The notes under the pieces: generated by a model | Told to the model about the DNA's origin: nothing | The model's database searches: none | Seen by the model: only the letters and a program-made list of their open reading frames with translations | In this document: piece after piece, positions 42,592 through 52,627 of the stretch | Layout: each line of letters begins with the position of its first letter | How positions within the stretch are numbered: the stretch's first letter is position 1 | DNA from: Streptomyces aureocirculatus | GTDB lineage: Bacteria > Actinomycetota > Actinomycetes > Streptomycetales > Streptomycetaceae | DNA length: 64,000 nucleotides | Reading direction: 5' to 3' | NCBI RefSeq assembly: GCF_000720475.1 | Contig: NZ_JOAP01000005.1 | Location: 124,001 to 188,000, forward strand | Made by a program: the position numbers and the translations under genes

Positions 42592-43386
42592 CTACGGGGC
42601 GGGCGTTCGCTGCGCGGGCAGCCCGGCGTCGTCGGCGGCCAGCAGGCGCAGTGCGTCCAAGGTTATCCGGGCGCCGCGGGCGACCCCGTCGGCGACCACG
42701 GAGCGGTGCGGGTCGTAGCCGCCGGTGGCCTCCTCGTCGACCAGGTCGTCGGCGTTGGCGCCGTCGACGACGAGCGCGCCGCCCGCGAGCAGGCCGCGCG
42801 TCGAGGCGAACACGTACAGCGCCGAGAGCTCCATCTCGATCGCGGCGATCCCGGCCCGCTCGTAGACGTCGGCGGGCAGCGGCAGGAAGCCCGACTGGAA
42901 GGCCGCCCGGGTCCACACCACGCCACGGTGGAACGGGGCGTGCGCCGCGCGGGCCGCGCGCTGCAGAGCGAGCACCGCCTCCGGCGCGGCGAACGCCGGG
43001 TACTCGGCCGGGATGAGCTGCTGGGTCACGCCGTCGTCGCGCACCGCCGCGTCCGCGATGACCAGATCGCCGTCCCCGACGCCGGGCCGGATCGCGCCCG
43101 CCGTACCGAGCCGGATGAAGTGCGTCACACCTGCTTCGGCCAGCTCCTGGAAGAGGCACAGGGCCCCCGGCGCGCCCACGCCGTGCGACGACACAACGAC
43201 CGGCAGGCCCTGCCAGGTTCCGGTGAAGGTGCGGTACTCGCGGTGGTACGAGACCTCCTTGGCGTCGTCCAGGAGGTCGGCGACCGCCGCGGCGCGGGCG
43301 GGGTCGCCGACGACGATCGCGTGGGCGGGGAGGCCGGTGCGGGGGATGCCCGAGATGGGCAGGGTCTCTTGAGCGGTCGACGTCAT
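42592..43386 (-). CDS. Nucleoside phosphorylase (PNP/UDP family)
   Basis: 264 residues from the ATG at 43386, preceded by AGGAG. Family motifs are IVVGDPARAAAVADLLDD, VVVSSHGVGAPGALCLFQEL, the phosphate-binding IRLGTAGAIRPGVGDGDLVIA and the nucleoside-binding IEMELSALYVFASTRGLLAGG. It cleaves a purine or pyrimidine nucleoside with phosphate. The uridine-phosphorylase-like sequence leaves base specificity open; the amidohydrolase 79 bases downstream points to 5'-methylthioinosine or 5'-deoxyinosine. It is the first gene of a four-gene minus-strand operon. Confidence 0.92.
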   Translation of the reverse strand: MTSTAQETLPISGIPRTGLPAHAIVVGDPARAAAVADLLDDAKEVSYHREYRTFTGTWQGLPVVVSSHGVGAPGALCLFQELAEAGVTHFIRLGTAGAIRPGVGDGDLVIADAAVRDDGVTQQLIPAEYPAFAAPEAVLALQRAARAAHAPFHRGVVWTRAAFQSGFLPLPADVYERAGIAAIEMELSALYVFASTRGLLAGGALVVDGANADDLVDEEATGGYDPHRSVVADGVARGARITLDALRLLAADDAGLPAQRTPAP

Positions 43387-43511
43387 CCGGGGCTCCTGGT
43401 CGGGGCTTGGGGGGCGGGCGTGGGTGGGCCTCGCGGTGCGCCCCAGTCCCGCCCCTTTCCCGAAACCGGGGGCTGCCGCCCCCTGGACCCCCGCTGATCG
43501 CCGCTTCGCGG

Positions 43512-43566
43512 CTCGTCCTCAATCGCCGGACGGGCTATCTATAGCCCCTCCGGCGATTGAGGAGCG
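43512..43566. repeat. Inverted pair of the dispersed GCCCGTCCGGCG repeat
   Basis: CTCGTCCTCAATCGCCGGAC... and its inverted copy (AGCCCCTCCGGCGATTGAGG) flank a TATCTATA-type centre. This is the third copy of the family in the window. It fills the 338-base gap between glpD and the phosphorylase gene together with the GGGGGCAGAGCCCCC hairpin next to it; no gene is seen in the gap. Confidence 0.8.
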
Positions 43567-43571
43567 GGGGT

Positions 43572-43590
43572 CTGGGGGCAGAGCCCCCAG
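43572..43590. terminator. GGGGGCAGAGCCCCC hairpin
   Basis: CTGGGGGC-AGA-GCCCCCAG, an 8-bp perfect stem. The same hairpin core recurs at 52775-52791. It lies 134 bases beyond the glpD stop on the minus strand and probably ends the glpFKD transcript. Confidence 0.6.
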
Positions 43591-43724
43591 TTTCGGTGAA
43601 GGGGCGGGTCTGGGGCGCCCCGCGAGGCCCCCCACGCCGCTGCGGATCGTAACCCCACCGGCATGCGTAAGGGGCGGTCGCCATGGCGATCGCCCCTTAC
43701 CAACCCTCACCAACTGCTAAGGGC

Positions 43725-45353
43725 TCAGCTCTTCTTGCCCAGCAGGTCCTCGACCTTGCCGCGGATCTCGTCCGTGGCAAGGCCCCGGATCGTCAGCGTC
43801 GTACGGCGGCGCAGCACGTCGTCAGCCGTCTCGGCCCACTCGTTGTCGCGGGCGTACACGACCTGGGCCCAGATCTCCGGCGCGTCGGGGTGGACGCGCT
43901 CGGCCAGCTCCGGGTTCTCGTTCGCCAGGCGGGCGATGTCGAAGGACAGGGAGCCGTAGTGCGTGGCCAGGTGGCGCGCGGTGTCGGGCGCCATGCGCGG
44001 GCCGGGGGCCGGGCCGTCCACGAGGAGGCGGTGGGCGACCGCGCGCGGGTTGGCGATGCCGGGCAGCGGCAGCTTCTTCGGCAGCTCGGAGATCGGCACG
44101 AAGTCCTCGCCGGCCCCACCGAGCGGGTGGCCGGGGAGCGACTCGAGCTTCTTCATGACCGTACGGCCGATGTGACGGAACGTCGTCCACTTGCCGCCCG
44201 CGACCGACAGCATGCCGCCGCGGCCCTCGGTGACGACCGTCTCGCGCTTGGCCTTGGAGGTGTCGCCCGGGCCACCGGGCAGCACCCGCAGACCCGCGAA
44301 GGAGTACGTGATCAGGTCGCGGGAGAGCTGCTGGTCGCGGATGGAGAACGCGGCCTCGTCCAGGATCTGCGCGGTGTCGGCCTCGGTGACGCGGACGTCG
44401 GCCGGGTCGCCCTCGTACTCCTCGTCGGTCGTGCCGAGCAGCAGCATGTCCTCCCAGGGCAGGGCGAACGTGATGCGGTACTTGTCTATCGGCGTGGCGA
44501 GCGCGGCCTTCCAGGGGGCGGTGCGCTTGAGGACCAGGTGCGCGCCCTTGGAGAGGCGGATGGAGGGTGCCGAGTCCGGGTTCTCCATCTTGCGCAGGTG
44601 GTCGACCCAGGGGCCGGTCGCGTTCAGGACCAGGCGGGCGTTCACACCGAACTCGGCGCCGTCCACGCGGTCCTTGAGGTCCGCTCCGGTGACCCGGCCG
44701 CCGGTGAAGCGCAGGCCGGTGACCTCGGCGTGGTTGAGGACGGCGGCACCGGCCTCGGCGGCGGCGCGGACCGTCATCAGGGCCATGCGGGCGTCGTTCA
44801 TCTGGTCGTCGCCGTACACGGCCACGGCCTTCAGGTTGTCGGTGCGCAGCTCCGGCACGTCCTGCGCCGCCTTGGCGGGGGAGAGCAGGTGGCCGACGCC
44901 GTCGCCGAACGCGGAGAGCGCGCTGTAGGCGAAGACGCCCGCGCCGAGCTTGGCGGCGCCGTGCGGGCCGCCCTTGTAGACCGGCAGGTAGAAGGTGAGC
45001 GGGTTGGCGAGGTGCGGTGCCACCTGACGGGACACCGCACGCCGCTCGAAGTGGTTCTCCGCGACCAGCTTCACCGCGCCGGTCTGCAGGTAGCGCAGAC
45101 CGCCGTGGAGGAGCTTGGAGGAGGCGGAGGAGGTGGCGCCGGCGAAGTCGCCGGCGTCCACCAGGGCCACCCTGAGACCCGACTGCGCGGCATGCCAGGC
45201 GGTGGAGATGCCCAGGATTCCGCCACCGATCACCAGGAGGTCGTAGGACGCCTTGGAAAGACGGTCGCGGGTCTCGGCGCGGCTCGGCGCGCTGCCGGCG
45301 GCCGGGGGCGTACCGAGGGCCGGGAAGGCGGGGCCGCTCTGCAGGGTGGTCAT
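43725..45353 (-). CDS. glpD: Aerobic glycerol-3-phosphate dehydrogenase
   Basis: 542 residues from the ATG at 45353, with GAGGAG upstream; the longer open frame is shadow sequence. The FAD-binding motif LLVIGGGILGISTAWHAAQSG is near residue 40, followed by the GlpD blocks SSKLLHGGLRYLQTGAVKLV and GATGPW/TEEYEGDP-type segments, and the C-terminal cap domain (ARLANENPELAERVHP). It oxidises glycerol-3-phosphate to dihydroxyacetone phosphate at the membrane, passing electrons to the quinone pool. It is the third gene of glpFKD, 37 bases after glpK. Confidence 0.96.
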   Translation of the reverse strand: MTTLQSGPAFPALGTPPAAGSAPSRAETRDRLSKASYDLLVIGGGILGISTAWHAAQSGLRVALVDAGDFAGATSSASSKLLHGGLRYLQTGAVKLVAENHFERRAVSRQVAPHLANPLTFYLPVYKGGPHGAAKLGAGVFAYSALSAFGDGVGHLLSPAKAAQDVPELRTDNLKAVAVYGDDQMNDARMALMTVRAAAEAGAAVLNHAEVTGLRFTGGRVTGADLKDRVDGAEFGVNARLVLNATGPWVDHLRKMENPDSAPSIRLSKGAHLVLKRTAPWKAALATPIDKYRITFALPWEDMLLLGTTDEEYEGDPADVRVTEADTAQILDEAAFSIRDQQLSRDLITYSFAGLRVLPGGPGDTSKAKRETVVTEGRGGMLSVAGGKWTTFRHIGRTVMKKLESLPGHPLGGAGEDFVPISELPKKLPLPGIANPRAVAHRLLVDGPAPGPRMAPDTARHLATHYGSLSFDIARLANENPELAERVHPDAPEIWAQVVYARDNEWAETADDVLRRRTTLTIRGLATDEIRGKVEDLLGKKS

Positions 45354-45390
45354 GATTGATTGACTCCTCGTCAGGCGAGCTGAGTGCGGT

Positions 45391-46950
45391 TCAGCTCTCG
45401 TCGTCCTCGAGCCAGCCCATGGACCGCTCGACGGCCTTGAGCCAGCTCTTGTACTCACGGTCGCGGGTGGCCGCGTCCATGCGGGGGGTCCACTCCGCGG
45501 CCCGGCGCCAGTTGGCACGCAGGTCGTCGGTGGAGGACCAGAAGCCGACGGCGAGACCGGCGGCATAGGCGGCGCCGAGGCAGGTCGTCTCGGCGACCAT
45601 GGGGCGCACCACCGGTGCGTCAAGGAAGTCCGAGAGGGTCTGCATCAGCAGGTTGTTGGAGGTCATGCCGCCGTCGACCTTGAGGGCCGCGAGTTCGACG
45701 CCGGAGTCCTTCGTCATGGCGTCGGTGATCTCGCGGGTCTGCCAGGCGGTGGCCTCCAGGACGGCGCGCGCGATGTGCGCCTTGGTGACGTACCGGGTCA
45801 GACCGGCGATCACACCGCGGGCGTCGGAGCGCCAGTACGGGGCGAACAGACCGGAGAAGGCCGGTACGAAGTACGCGCCGCCGTTGTCCTCGACCGAGGA
45901 CGCGAGGGTCTCGATCTCGGCGGCGGAGTTGATCAGGCCCATCTGGTCGCGCATCCACTGCACCAGCGAACCGGTGACGGCGATGGAGCCCTCCAGGGCG
46001 TAGACCGGCTTCTGGTCGCCGATCTGGTAGCCCACGGTGGTGAGCAGGCCCGAGTAGGAGTTGATGGCCTTCTCACCGGTGTTCATCAGCATGAACGTGC
46101 CGGTGCCGTACGTGGACTTCGCCTCGCCCTCCTCGAAACAGGTCTGGCCGAACAGGGCCGCCTGCTGGTCGCCGAGGGCGGAGGCGACCGGGATGCCGCC
46201 GAGCAGGTCACCGAGCTTGCCGCCGCTGACCTCGCCGTAGACCTCGGCCGAGGAGCGGATCTCGGGGAGCATCCGCATCGGCACGCCGATGGAGTCGGCG
46301 ATGCGCTCGTCCCACTTCATGGTGTGCAGGTTCATCAGCATGGTGCGGGAGGCGTTGGTGACGTCGGTGACGTGCTTGCCGCCGTTCACACCGCCCGTCA
46401 GATTCCAGATGACCCAGGAGTCCATGGTGCCGAAGAGGATGTCGCCCGTCTCGGCGCGCTCGCGCAGGCCCTCGACGTTGTCGAGCAGCCAGCGGGCCTT
46501 GGGGCCTGCGAAGTAGGAGGCGAGGGGCAGGCCCGTCTCGCGGCGGAAGCGGTCCTGGCCGACGTTGCGGCCGAGCTCCTTGCAGAGGCCGTCGGTGCGG
46601 GTGTCCTGCCACACGATGGCGTTGTGCACCGGCTCGCCGGTGGTCCTGTCCCACAGCAGCGTGGTCTCACGCTGGTTGGTGATGCCGATGGCCTTGATGT
46701 CGTCGCGGGTGATGCCGGCCTTGGAGATGGCTCCGGCGACGACTTCCTCGACGTTGTTCCAGATCTCGGTGGCGTTGTGCTCGACCCAGCCCGGCTTCGG
46801 GAAGATCTGCTCGTGCTCCTTCTGGTCGACGGAGACGATGCGGCCGTCCCGGTCGAAGACGATGCAGCGGCTGGACGTGGTGCCCTGGTCGATGGCCGCG
46901 ATGAAGGGGCCGTCGTGCGAAGGAGTGCCTGCGGTGTGCGCGTCGGTCAC
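45391..46950 (-). CDS. glpK: Glycerol kinase
   Basis: 519 residues from the GTG at 46950, chosen over the ATG-like start at 47022 because AGGAG is 7 bases upstream. FGGY-family motifs are [19 protein letters not shown] near the N terminus, [14 protein letters not shown] and the ADP-binding [19 protein letters not shown]. It phosphorylates glycerol to glycerol-3-phosphate. The gene is the second of the operon, 43 bases after glp[28 protein letters not shown] is the usual glycerol-kinase-specific region that distinguishes it from other sugar kinases. Confidence 0.97.
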   Translation of the reverse strand: MTDAHTAGTPSHDGPFIAAIDQGTTSSRCIVFDRDGRIVSVDQKEHEQIFPKPGWVEHNATEIWNNVEEVVAGAISKAGITRDDIKAIGITNQRETTLLWDRTTGEPVHNAIVWQDTRTDGLCKELGRNVGQDRFRRETGLPLASYFAGPKARWLLDNVEGLRERAETGDILFGTMDSWVIWNLTGGVNGGKHVTDVTNASRTMLMNLHTMKWDERIADSIGVPMRMLPEIRSSAEVYGEVSGGKLGDLLGGIPVASALGDQQAALFGQTCFEEGEAKSTYGTGTFMLMNTGEKAINSYSGLLTTVGYQIGDQKPVYALEGSIAVTGSLVQWMRDQMGLINSAAEIETLASSVEDNGGAYFVPAFSGLFAPYWRSDARGVIAGLTRYVTKAHIARAVLEATAWQTREITDAMTKDSGVELAALKVDGGMTSNNLLMQTLSDFLDAPVVRPMVAETTCLGAAYAAGLAVGFWSSTDDLRANWRRAAEWTPRMDAATRDREYKSWLKAVERSMGWLEDDES

Positions 46951-46993
46951 GGTGTGCTCCTGAAGTACGTGGTGGTGTGGTCGGCGGGTTCGC

Positions 46994-47779
46994 TCAGAAC
47001 AGCTTGAAGATGTATGCGGCAAGAGCGCCGCCGATCAGCGGACCTGCGACCGGAATCCACGCGTACGACCAGTCCGAGCCACCCTTGTTGGGGAGCGGGA
47101 GCAGGGAGTGCACGATGCGGGGGCCCAGGTCGCGGACCGGGTTGATGGCGTAGCCCGTGGGGCCGCCGAGCGAGAGGCCGATGCCCACCACGACCAGTGC
47201 GGTGATCAGGGCGCCGAGGGTGCCGAGGCCGTTGCCGCCGTCGTTGAGACCCTGCGTGAGGATCGCGAGGACGAGCACGGTGGTGGCGATGATCTCGGTG
47301 ACGAGGTTCTGCGCGACGTTGCGGATCTCGGGACCGGTGGAGAAGACGCCGAGCACGGGGCCCGCCTTCGGCGCCGCCTTCTGGTCGACCATGCCGTCCT
47401 CGACGGGCTGGGCGGCGATGATCTCCGGGTCGGTGAGATGGGCCTGGAACTGGCCGTAGTACGTGGCCCACACCAGGAGCGCACCGATCATGGCGCCGAG
47501 CAACTGCGAGGCGAGGTAGATCGGGACGTCGCTCCACTTGGTGCCGCCGTCGACCGCGAGGCCGATGGTGACCGCCGGGTTCAGGTGGGCGCCCGAGACA
47601 CCGCCGGCCAGATAGGCGCCGGTCAGCACCGCGAAGCCCCACCCGAAGGTGATGGCGAGCCAGCCGGCGTCCTTGGCCTTCGAGCGCTTGAGCGTGACGG
47701 CGGCGCACACGCCACCGCCGAGCAGGATGAGCACGGCGGTACCGATGGTCTCGCCGATGAAGATGTCGGAGCTGGACAC
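46994..47779 (-). CDS. glpF: Glycerol uptake facilitator
   Basis: 261 residues from the GTG at 47779, with AAAGGAG upstream. The protein belongs to the aquaporin family with six helices and two half-helices. The first pore motif is GAHLNPAVT; the second is [10 protein letters not shown], a variant NPV instead of NPA with the glyceroporin aspartate after it. An extended loop ([28 protein letters not shown]) lies between helices 3 and 4. It allows glycerol diffusion into the cell. It is the first gene of the operon, with a GylR operator candidate 125-141 bases upstream. Confidence 0.95.
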   Translation of the reverse strand: MSSSDIFIGETIGTAVLILLGGGVCAAVTLKRSKAKDAGWLAITFGWGFAVLTGAYLAGGVSGAHLNPAVTIGLAVDGGTKWSDVPIYLASQLLGAMIGALLVWATYYGQFQAHLTDPEIIAAQPVEDGMVDQKAAPKAGPVLGVFSTGPEIRNVAQNLVTEIIATTVLVLAILTQGLNDGGNGLGTLGALITALVVVGIGLSLGGPTGYAINPVRDLGPRIVHSLLPLPNKGGSDWSYAWIPVAGPLIGGALAAYIFKLF

Positions 47780-47903
47780 CCGCGACTCCTTTGTCCTTCG
47801 TCCAGGGGAAGGCGAACCCCGGGTCCCTCCGGTGGTCCGCGCCCTCAGGTGAGGGCGTTGCCGGCCCTGGCCTGTCCCACTGTAACGCGTAATGCCGTTA
47901 GGT

Positions 47904-47920
47904 GTTCGACAATGCCGACC
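47904..47920. promoter_or_regulatory. GylR operator candidate upstream of glpF
   Basis: GTTCGACAATGCCGACC matches the gylR-side site GTTCGGCAATGCTGAAC at 14 of 17 positions. A further AATGCCGTT lies just left of it. It is placed to control glpFKD. Confidence 0.6.
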
Positions 47921-47981
47921 GGTGGACGCGAGTCTGGCCGTGGGGTTACCAGCACGTCAAGACTTCTGTAATTGAAAACAC

Positions 47982-47998
47982 GATCGTTATTGATCGTT
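47982..47998. promoter_or_regulatory. GATCGTT direct repeat in the gyl promoter region
   Basis: GATCGTT occurs at 47982-47988 and 47992-47998, one helical turn apart, in an AT-rich segment (AATTGAAAACACGATCG) about 200 bases upstream of glpF. It may hold the operon promoter or an activator site. Confidence 0.35.
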
Positions 47999-48068
47999 CT
48001 GAGCTATCAGGAGCACCGCGACCGCAGGAGGCCGCGGAGGGGCGCCGACCCGGGCCCAGCGCGGGCTG

Positions 48069-48833
48069 TCAGAACCGGCTTGCGCCCAGGTCCCGGGAGA
48101 CCGCACGGGCGCAGTCCCGCACCGCCGCGATCAGCTCGGACCGCAGCTCGCCCTCGGGGCTGACCCGCTCCACGGCCCCCGTGATGCCCACCGCGCCCAC
48201 CGGCATCCGCCGGCGGTCGTGGATGGGGGCGGCGACGGACGCGATGCCCTCCCAGGTCTCCTCGGTGTCGGCCGCGTAGCCCCGCGCGCGGGTGAGGTCG
48301 AGGACCCCTTCGAAGGACTCGGCCTCGGTCACCGTGTGCGCGGTGAAGGACTGCCGCTCGCCTTCCATGACCTCGCTGTGCGCCACCGGGTCGTACGCGG
48401 CGAGCACCTTGCCGAGTGCCGTGGAGTGCAGTGGCTGCATCGCCCCGACCTCCAGGACCTGCCTGCTGTCGTCGGGCCGGAAGACGTGGTGGACGATCAG
48501 GACGCCCTGCTGGTGCAGCACGCCCAGGTACACGCTCTCGCCGCTGGAGCGGGCCAGGTCGTCGGTCCACACCAGGGCGCGGGCGCGCAGCTCGTGCACG
48601 TCCAGATAACTGTTGCCAAGACGCAGCAGCTCCGCGCCGAGCTGATAGCGCCCCGAGGCCGCGTCCTGCTCGACGAACCCCTCCTGCTGGAGGGTGCGCA
48701 GGATGCCGTGGGCCGTTCCCTTGGCGAGCCCGAGGGAGGATGCGATGTCCGAGAGGCCGAGCCGGCGCTCGCCGCCCGCGAGCAGCCGCAGCATCGCGGC
48801 GGCCCGCTCCAGCGACTGGATGTTCCGTGCCAT
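48069..48833 (-). CDS. gylR: IclR-family glycerol regulator GylR
   Basis: 254 residues from the ATG at 48833; GGAGGAC lies 9 bases upstream, favouring it over the ATG at 48851. An N-terminal winged helix (IQSLERAAAMLRLLAGGERRLGLSDIASSLGLAKGTAHGILRTL) precedes an IclR effector domain (GELRSELI, ASVAAPIHDRRRMPVGAVGITG). It is the orthologue, by position and sequence, of S. coelicolor GylR, which represses the glycerol operon and itself and is relieved by glycerol or glycerol-3-phosphate. Candidate operators lie 30 bases upstream of its own start and upstream of glpF. Confidence 0.95.
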   Translation of the reverse strand: MARNIQSLERAAAMLRLLAGGERRLGLSDIASSLGLAKGTAHGILRTLQQEGFVEQDAASGRYQLGAELLRLGNSYLDVHELRARALVWTDDLARSSGESVYLGVLHQQGVLIVHHVFRPDDSRQVLEVGAMQPLHSTALGKVLAAYDPVAHSEVMEGERQSFTAHTVTEAESFEGVLDLTRARGYAADTEETWEGIASVAAPIHDRRRMPVGAVGITGAVERVSPEGELRSELIAAVRDCARAVSRDLGASRF

Positions 48834-48862
48834 CGCAGTCCTGTCCTCCATCCCCGTTTGAC

Positions 48863-48879
48863 GTTCGGCAATGCTGAAC
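48863..48879. promoter_or_regulatory. GylR operator candidate at gylR
   Basis: GTTCGGCAATGCTGAAC is an almost perfect inverted repeat (arms GTTCGGCA and TGCTGAAC, one mismatch) 30-46 bases before the gylR start. A second small palindrome GGTCGTTGCCGACC follows at about 48886-48899. Confidence 0.6.
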
Positions 48880-49031
48880 ACTATCGGTCGTTGCCGACCT
48901 CTGGCTAAGGGTGCGTGTGCAGGATTCGCGCCGGACGGGGCCGGGCGAACACTTCCGGCCACATGGCAAAGGGGTCCGCTCACTGGGACGCTCTCACGGT
49001 GGGACCAAGGTCCCGGCTACCCTGACCGGGT

Positions 49032-49052
49032 GCGGGTCCCCAAGGAACCCGC
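49032..49052 (+). promoter_or_regulatory. Leader hairpin before metH
   Basis: GCGGGT (49032-49037) pairs with ACCCGC (49047-49052) in the leader, 36 bases before the metH ATG, with TACCCT upstream as a possible -10. It does not look like a cobalamin riboswitch. Confidence 0.3.
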
Positions 49053-49088
49053 AAAGCCGACAGCCGTCGCACTCCAGGGAGCTCATTC

Positions 49089-52000
49089 ATGGCCTCGTTG
49101 CCGACCCCCTCATCCGTTTCCGCAGCGGAGTCCTCCGCCGGGAAGCGGGCCGACGCCCTCCGCGAAGCACTGGCGACCCGCGTGGTGGTCGCTGACGGCG
49201 CGATGGGCACCATGCTGCAGGCACAGGACCCCAGCCTCGAGGACTTCGAGAACCTCGAGGGCTGCAACGAAATCCTGAACGTCACACGCCCCGACATCGT
49301 GCGCTCCGTACACGAGGAGTACTTCGCCGCGGGCGTCGACTGCGTCGAGACCAACACCTTCGGCGCGAACCACGCCGCGCTCGCCGAGTACGACATCCCC
49401 GAGCGCGTCTTCGAGCTCTCCGAGTCCGGCGCCCGCATCGCCCGCGAGGTCGCCGACGAATTCACCGTCGCCACCGGACAGCAGCGCTGGGTGCTCGGCT
49501 CCATGGGCCCCGGCACCAAGCTGCCCACCCTCGGCCACGCCCCGTACACGCTGCTGCGCGACGCCTACCAGCAGAACGCCGAGGGCATGATCGCGGGCGG
49601 TGCCGACGCCCTCCTGGTGGAGACCACCCAGGACCTGCTGCAGACGAAGGCCGCCCTCCTCGGCGCCCGCCGCGCCCTCACCGCCACCGGCGCCAACCTG
49701 CCCCTCATCTGCTCCGTGACCGTCGAGACGACCGGCACCATGCTGCTCGGCTCCGAGATCGGCGCCGCGCTCACCGCCCTGGAACCCCTGGGCATCGACA
49801 TGATCGGCCTGAACTGCGCGACCGGGCCCGCCGAGATGAGCGAGCACCTGCGCTATCTGGCCCGGCACTCCCGGGTCCCGCTGGCCTGCATGCCCAACGC
49901 CGGTCTGCCCGTGCTAGGCAAGGACGGCGCGCACTACCCGCTGAGCGCCCCCGAGCTCGCCGACGCCCAGGAGACCTTCGTCCGCGAGTACGGCCTGTCC
50001 CTGGTCGGCGGCTGCTGCGGTACGACGCCCGAGCACCTGCGCCAGGTGGTCGAGCGGGTCCGCGGCCTCACCCCGCCCGAGCGCGACCCGCGCCCCGAGC
50101 CGGGCGCCGCCTCGCTGTACCAGACTGTCCCGTTCCGACAGGACACCTCGTACATGGCCATCGGCGAGCGCACCAACGCCAACGGCTCGAGGAAGTTCCG
50201 CGAGGCCATGCTGGACGGCCGCTGGGACGACTGCGTGGAGATGGCCCGCGACCAGATCCGCGAGGGCGCGCACATGCTCGACCTGTGCGTCGACTACGTG
50301 GGCCGCGACGGCGTACGGGACATGGAGGAGCTGGCCGGACGCTTCGCCACCGCCTCCACGCTGCCGATCGTCCTGGACTCCACCGAGGTCCCGGTCATCC
50401 AGGCGGGCCTGGAGAAGCTGGGCGGCCGCGCGGTCATCAACTCGGTGAACTACGAGGACGGCGACGGCCCCGAGTCCCGCTTCGCCAAGGTCACCGCGCT
50501 CGCCCAGGAGCACGGTGCCGCGCTGATCGCCCTGACCATCGACGAGGAGGGCCAGGCCCGCACCGTCGAGAACAAGGTCGCCATCGCCGAGCGCATCATC
50601 GAGGACCTGACGACGAACTGGGGCATCCACGAGTCGGACATCCTCATCGACACCCTGACCTTCACCATCTGCACCGGTCAGGAGGAGTCCCGCAAGGACG
50701 GCATCGCGACCATCGAGGCGATCCGCGAGCTGAAGAGGCGCCACCCGGACGTTCAGACCACGCTCGGCCTCTCCAACATCTCCTTCGGCCTCAACCCGGC
50801 CGCCCGCGTCGTCCTCAACTCCGTCTTCCTCGACGAGTGCGTCAAGGCGGGCCTGGACTCCGCCATCGTGCACGCCTCCAAGATCCTGCCGATCGCGCGC
50901 CTGGAGGAGGAGCAGGTCAAGGTCGCACTCGACCTGATCTACGACCGCCGTGCCGAGGGTTATGACCCCCTGCAGAAGCTCATGGAGCTCTTCGACGGCG
51001 TCAACATGAAGTCCATGAAGGCCGGCAAGGCCGAGGAACTCCTCGCCCTGCCGCTGGACGAGCGGCTGCAGCGCCGCATCATCGACGGCGAGAAGAACGG
51101 CCTCGAGGCCGACCTCGAAGAGGCCCTCGTCGACCGCCCCGCCCTGGCCATCGTCAACGACACGCTGCTCGAGGGCATGAAGGTCGTGGGCGAGCTCTTC
51201 GGCTCCGGCCAGATGCAGTTGCCCTTCGTGCTCCAGTCCGCCGAGGTCATGAAGACCGCGGTGGCCTACCTGGAGCCGCACATGGAGAAGACCGACGCCG
51301 AGGGCAAGGGCACCATCGTGCTCGCCACCGTGCGCGGCGACGTCCACGACATCGGCAAGAACCTCGTCGACATCATCCTGTCCAACAACGGCTACAACGT
51401 CGTCAACCTCGGCATCAAGCAGCCCGTCGCCGCCATCCTCGACGCCGCGCGGGAGCACCGGGCCGACGTCATCGGCATGTCAGGCCTCCTGGTGAAGTCC
51501 ACGGTGATCATGAAGGAGAACCTGGAGGAGCTGAACCAGCGCCAGATGGCCGCCGACTACCCGGTCATCCTCGGCGGCGCCGCGCTGACCCGTGCCTATG
51601 TCGAGCAGGACCTGCACGAGATCTACGAGGGCGAAGTCCGCTACGCCCGCGACGCCTTCGAGGGCCTGCGCCTGATGGATGCCCTGATCGCGGTCAAGCG
51701 CGGCGTGCCCGGCGCCACCCTGCCCGAGCTCAAGCAGCGCCGCGTGCCCAAGCGCGAAACCCCCGCGGTGGCCGTCGAGGAGCCCGAGGGCCCGGCCCGC
51801 TCCGACGTGGCCGTCGACACCCCCGTGCCGACGCCGCCGTTCTGGGGCACCCGCGTCATCAAGGGCATTCAGCTCAAGGAGTACGCGTCCTGGCTCGACG
51901 AGGGCGCACTCTTCAAGGGCCAGTGGGGCCTGAAGCAGGCCCGCGCCGGTGACGGACCGACGTACGAGGAACTGGTCGAGACCGAGGGCCGCCCGCGCCT

Positions 52001-52619
52001 GCGCGGCCTCCTGGACGAGCTGCAGACCAAGAACCTCCTGGAAGCGGCCGTGGTGTACGGCTACTTCCCGTGCGTCTCCAAGGGCGACGACCTGATCATC
52101 CTGGACGAGCAGGGCAACGAGCACACCCGCTTCTCCTTCCCGCGCCAGCGCCGCGGCCGCCGCCTGTGTCTCGCGGACTTCTTCCGCCCCGAGGAGTCCG
52201 GCGAGACGGACGTCGTCGGCCTCCAGGTCGTCACCGTCGGCTCCAGGATCGGCGAGGCCACGGCCGAGCTGTTCGCCGCCGACTCCTACCGCGACTACCT
52301 TGAGCTGCACGGCCTCTCCGTGCAGTTGGCGGAGGCGCTCGCCGAGTACTGGCACGCCCGTGTCCGCTCCGAACTCGGCTTCGCCGGTGAGGACCCGTCC
52401 GACGTCGAGGACATGTTCGCCCTCAAGTACCGGGGCGCCCGCTTCTCCCTCGGCTACGGCGCCTGCCCCGACCTGGAGGACCGCGGCAAGATCGCCGAAC
52501 TCCTGCAGCCGGAGCGCATCGGCGTCCAGCTCTCGGAGGAGTTCCAGCTCCACCCCGAGCAGTCGACGGACGCGATCGTGATCCACCACCCGGAGGCGAA
52601 GTACTTCAACGCGCGGTAG
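49089..52619 (+). CDS. metH: Cobalamin-dependent methionine synthase
   Basis: 1176 residues, full length (the E. coli enzyme is about 1,230). Domains in order: homocysteine methyltransferase with zinc cysteines in GLNCATG (about 241) and GGCCGTT (about 307); pterin-binding domain (MAIGERTNANGSRKF, about 355); cobalamin cap and Rossmann domain with DVHDIGKN (about 752), whose histidine ligates cobalt; and the AdoMet reactivation domain ending with FSLGYGACPDLEDRGKI. It transfers the methyl group of methyltetrahydrofolate to homocysteine. AGGGAG precedes the ATG at 49089. It is monocistronic; Rv2124c holds the same position relative to the proteasome genes in mycobacteria. Confidence 0.98.
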   Translation: MASLPTPSSVSAAESSAGKRADALREALATRVVVADGAMGTMLQAQDPSLEDFENLEGCNEILNVTRPDIVRSVHEEYFAAGVDCVETNTFGANHAALAEYDIPERVFELSESGARIAREVADEFTVATGQQRWVLGSMGPGTKLPTLGHAPYTLLRDAYQQNAEGMIAGGADALLVETTQDLLQTKAALLGARRALTATGANLPLICSVTVETTGTMLLGSEIGAALTALEPLGIDMIGLNCATGPAEMSEHLRYLARHSRVPLACMPNAGLPVLGKDGAHYPLSAPELADAQETFVREYGLSLVGGCCGTTPEHLRQVVERVRGLTPPERDPRPEPGAASLYQTVPFRQDTSYMAIGERTNANGSRKFREAMLDGRWDDCVEMARDQIREGAHMLDLCVDYVGRDGVRDMEELAGRFATASTLPIVLDSTEVPVIQAGLEKLGGRAVINSVNYEDGDGPESRFAKVTALAQEHGAALIALTIDEEGQARTVENKVAIAERIIEDLTTNWGIHESDILIDTLTFTICTGQEESRKDGIATIEAIRELKRRHPDVQTTLGLSNISFGLNPAARVVLNSVFLDECVKAGLDSAIVHASKILPIARLEEEQVKVALDLIYDRRAEGYDPLQKLMELFDGVNMKSMKAGKAEELLALPLDERLQRRIIDGEKNGLEADLEEALVDRPALAIVNDTLLEGMKVVGELFGSGQMQLPFVLQSAEVMKTAVAYLEPHMEKTDAEGKGTIVLATVRGDVHDIGKNLVDIILSNNGYNVVNLGIKQPVAAILDAAREHRADVIGMSGLLVKSTVIMKENLEELNQRQMAADYPVILGGAALTRAYVEQDLHEIYEGEVRYARDAFEGLRLMDALIAVKRGVPGATLPELKQRRVPKRETPAVAVEEPEGPARSDVAVDTPVPTPPFWGTRVIKGIQLKEYASWLDEGALFKGQWGLKQARAGDGPTYEELVETEGRPRLRGLLDELQTKNLLEAAVVYGYFPCVSKGDDLIILDEQGNEHTRFSFPRQRRGRRLCLADFFRPEESGETDVVGLQVVTVGSRIGEATAELFAADSYRDYLELHGLSVQLAEALAEYWHARVRSELGFAGEDPSDVEDMFALKYRGARFSLGYGACPDLEDRGKIAELLQPERIGVQLSEEFQLHPEQSTDAIVIHHPEAKYFNAR

Positions 52620-52627
52620 ACGTCCCA

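Noticed and set aside
49020..49088. Cobalamin riboswitch upstream of metH
   Set aside because: Only a small 6-bp hairpin is present. The conserved B12-box and long multi-stem architecture are absent, and the leader is too short.
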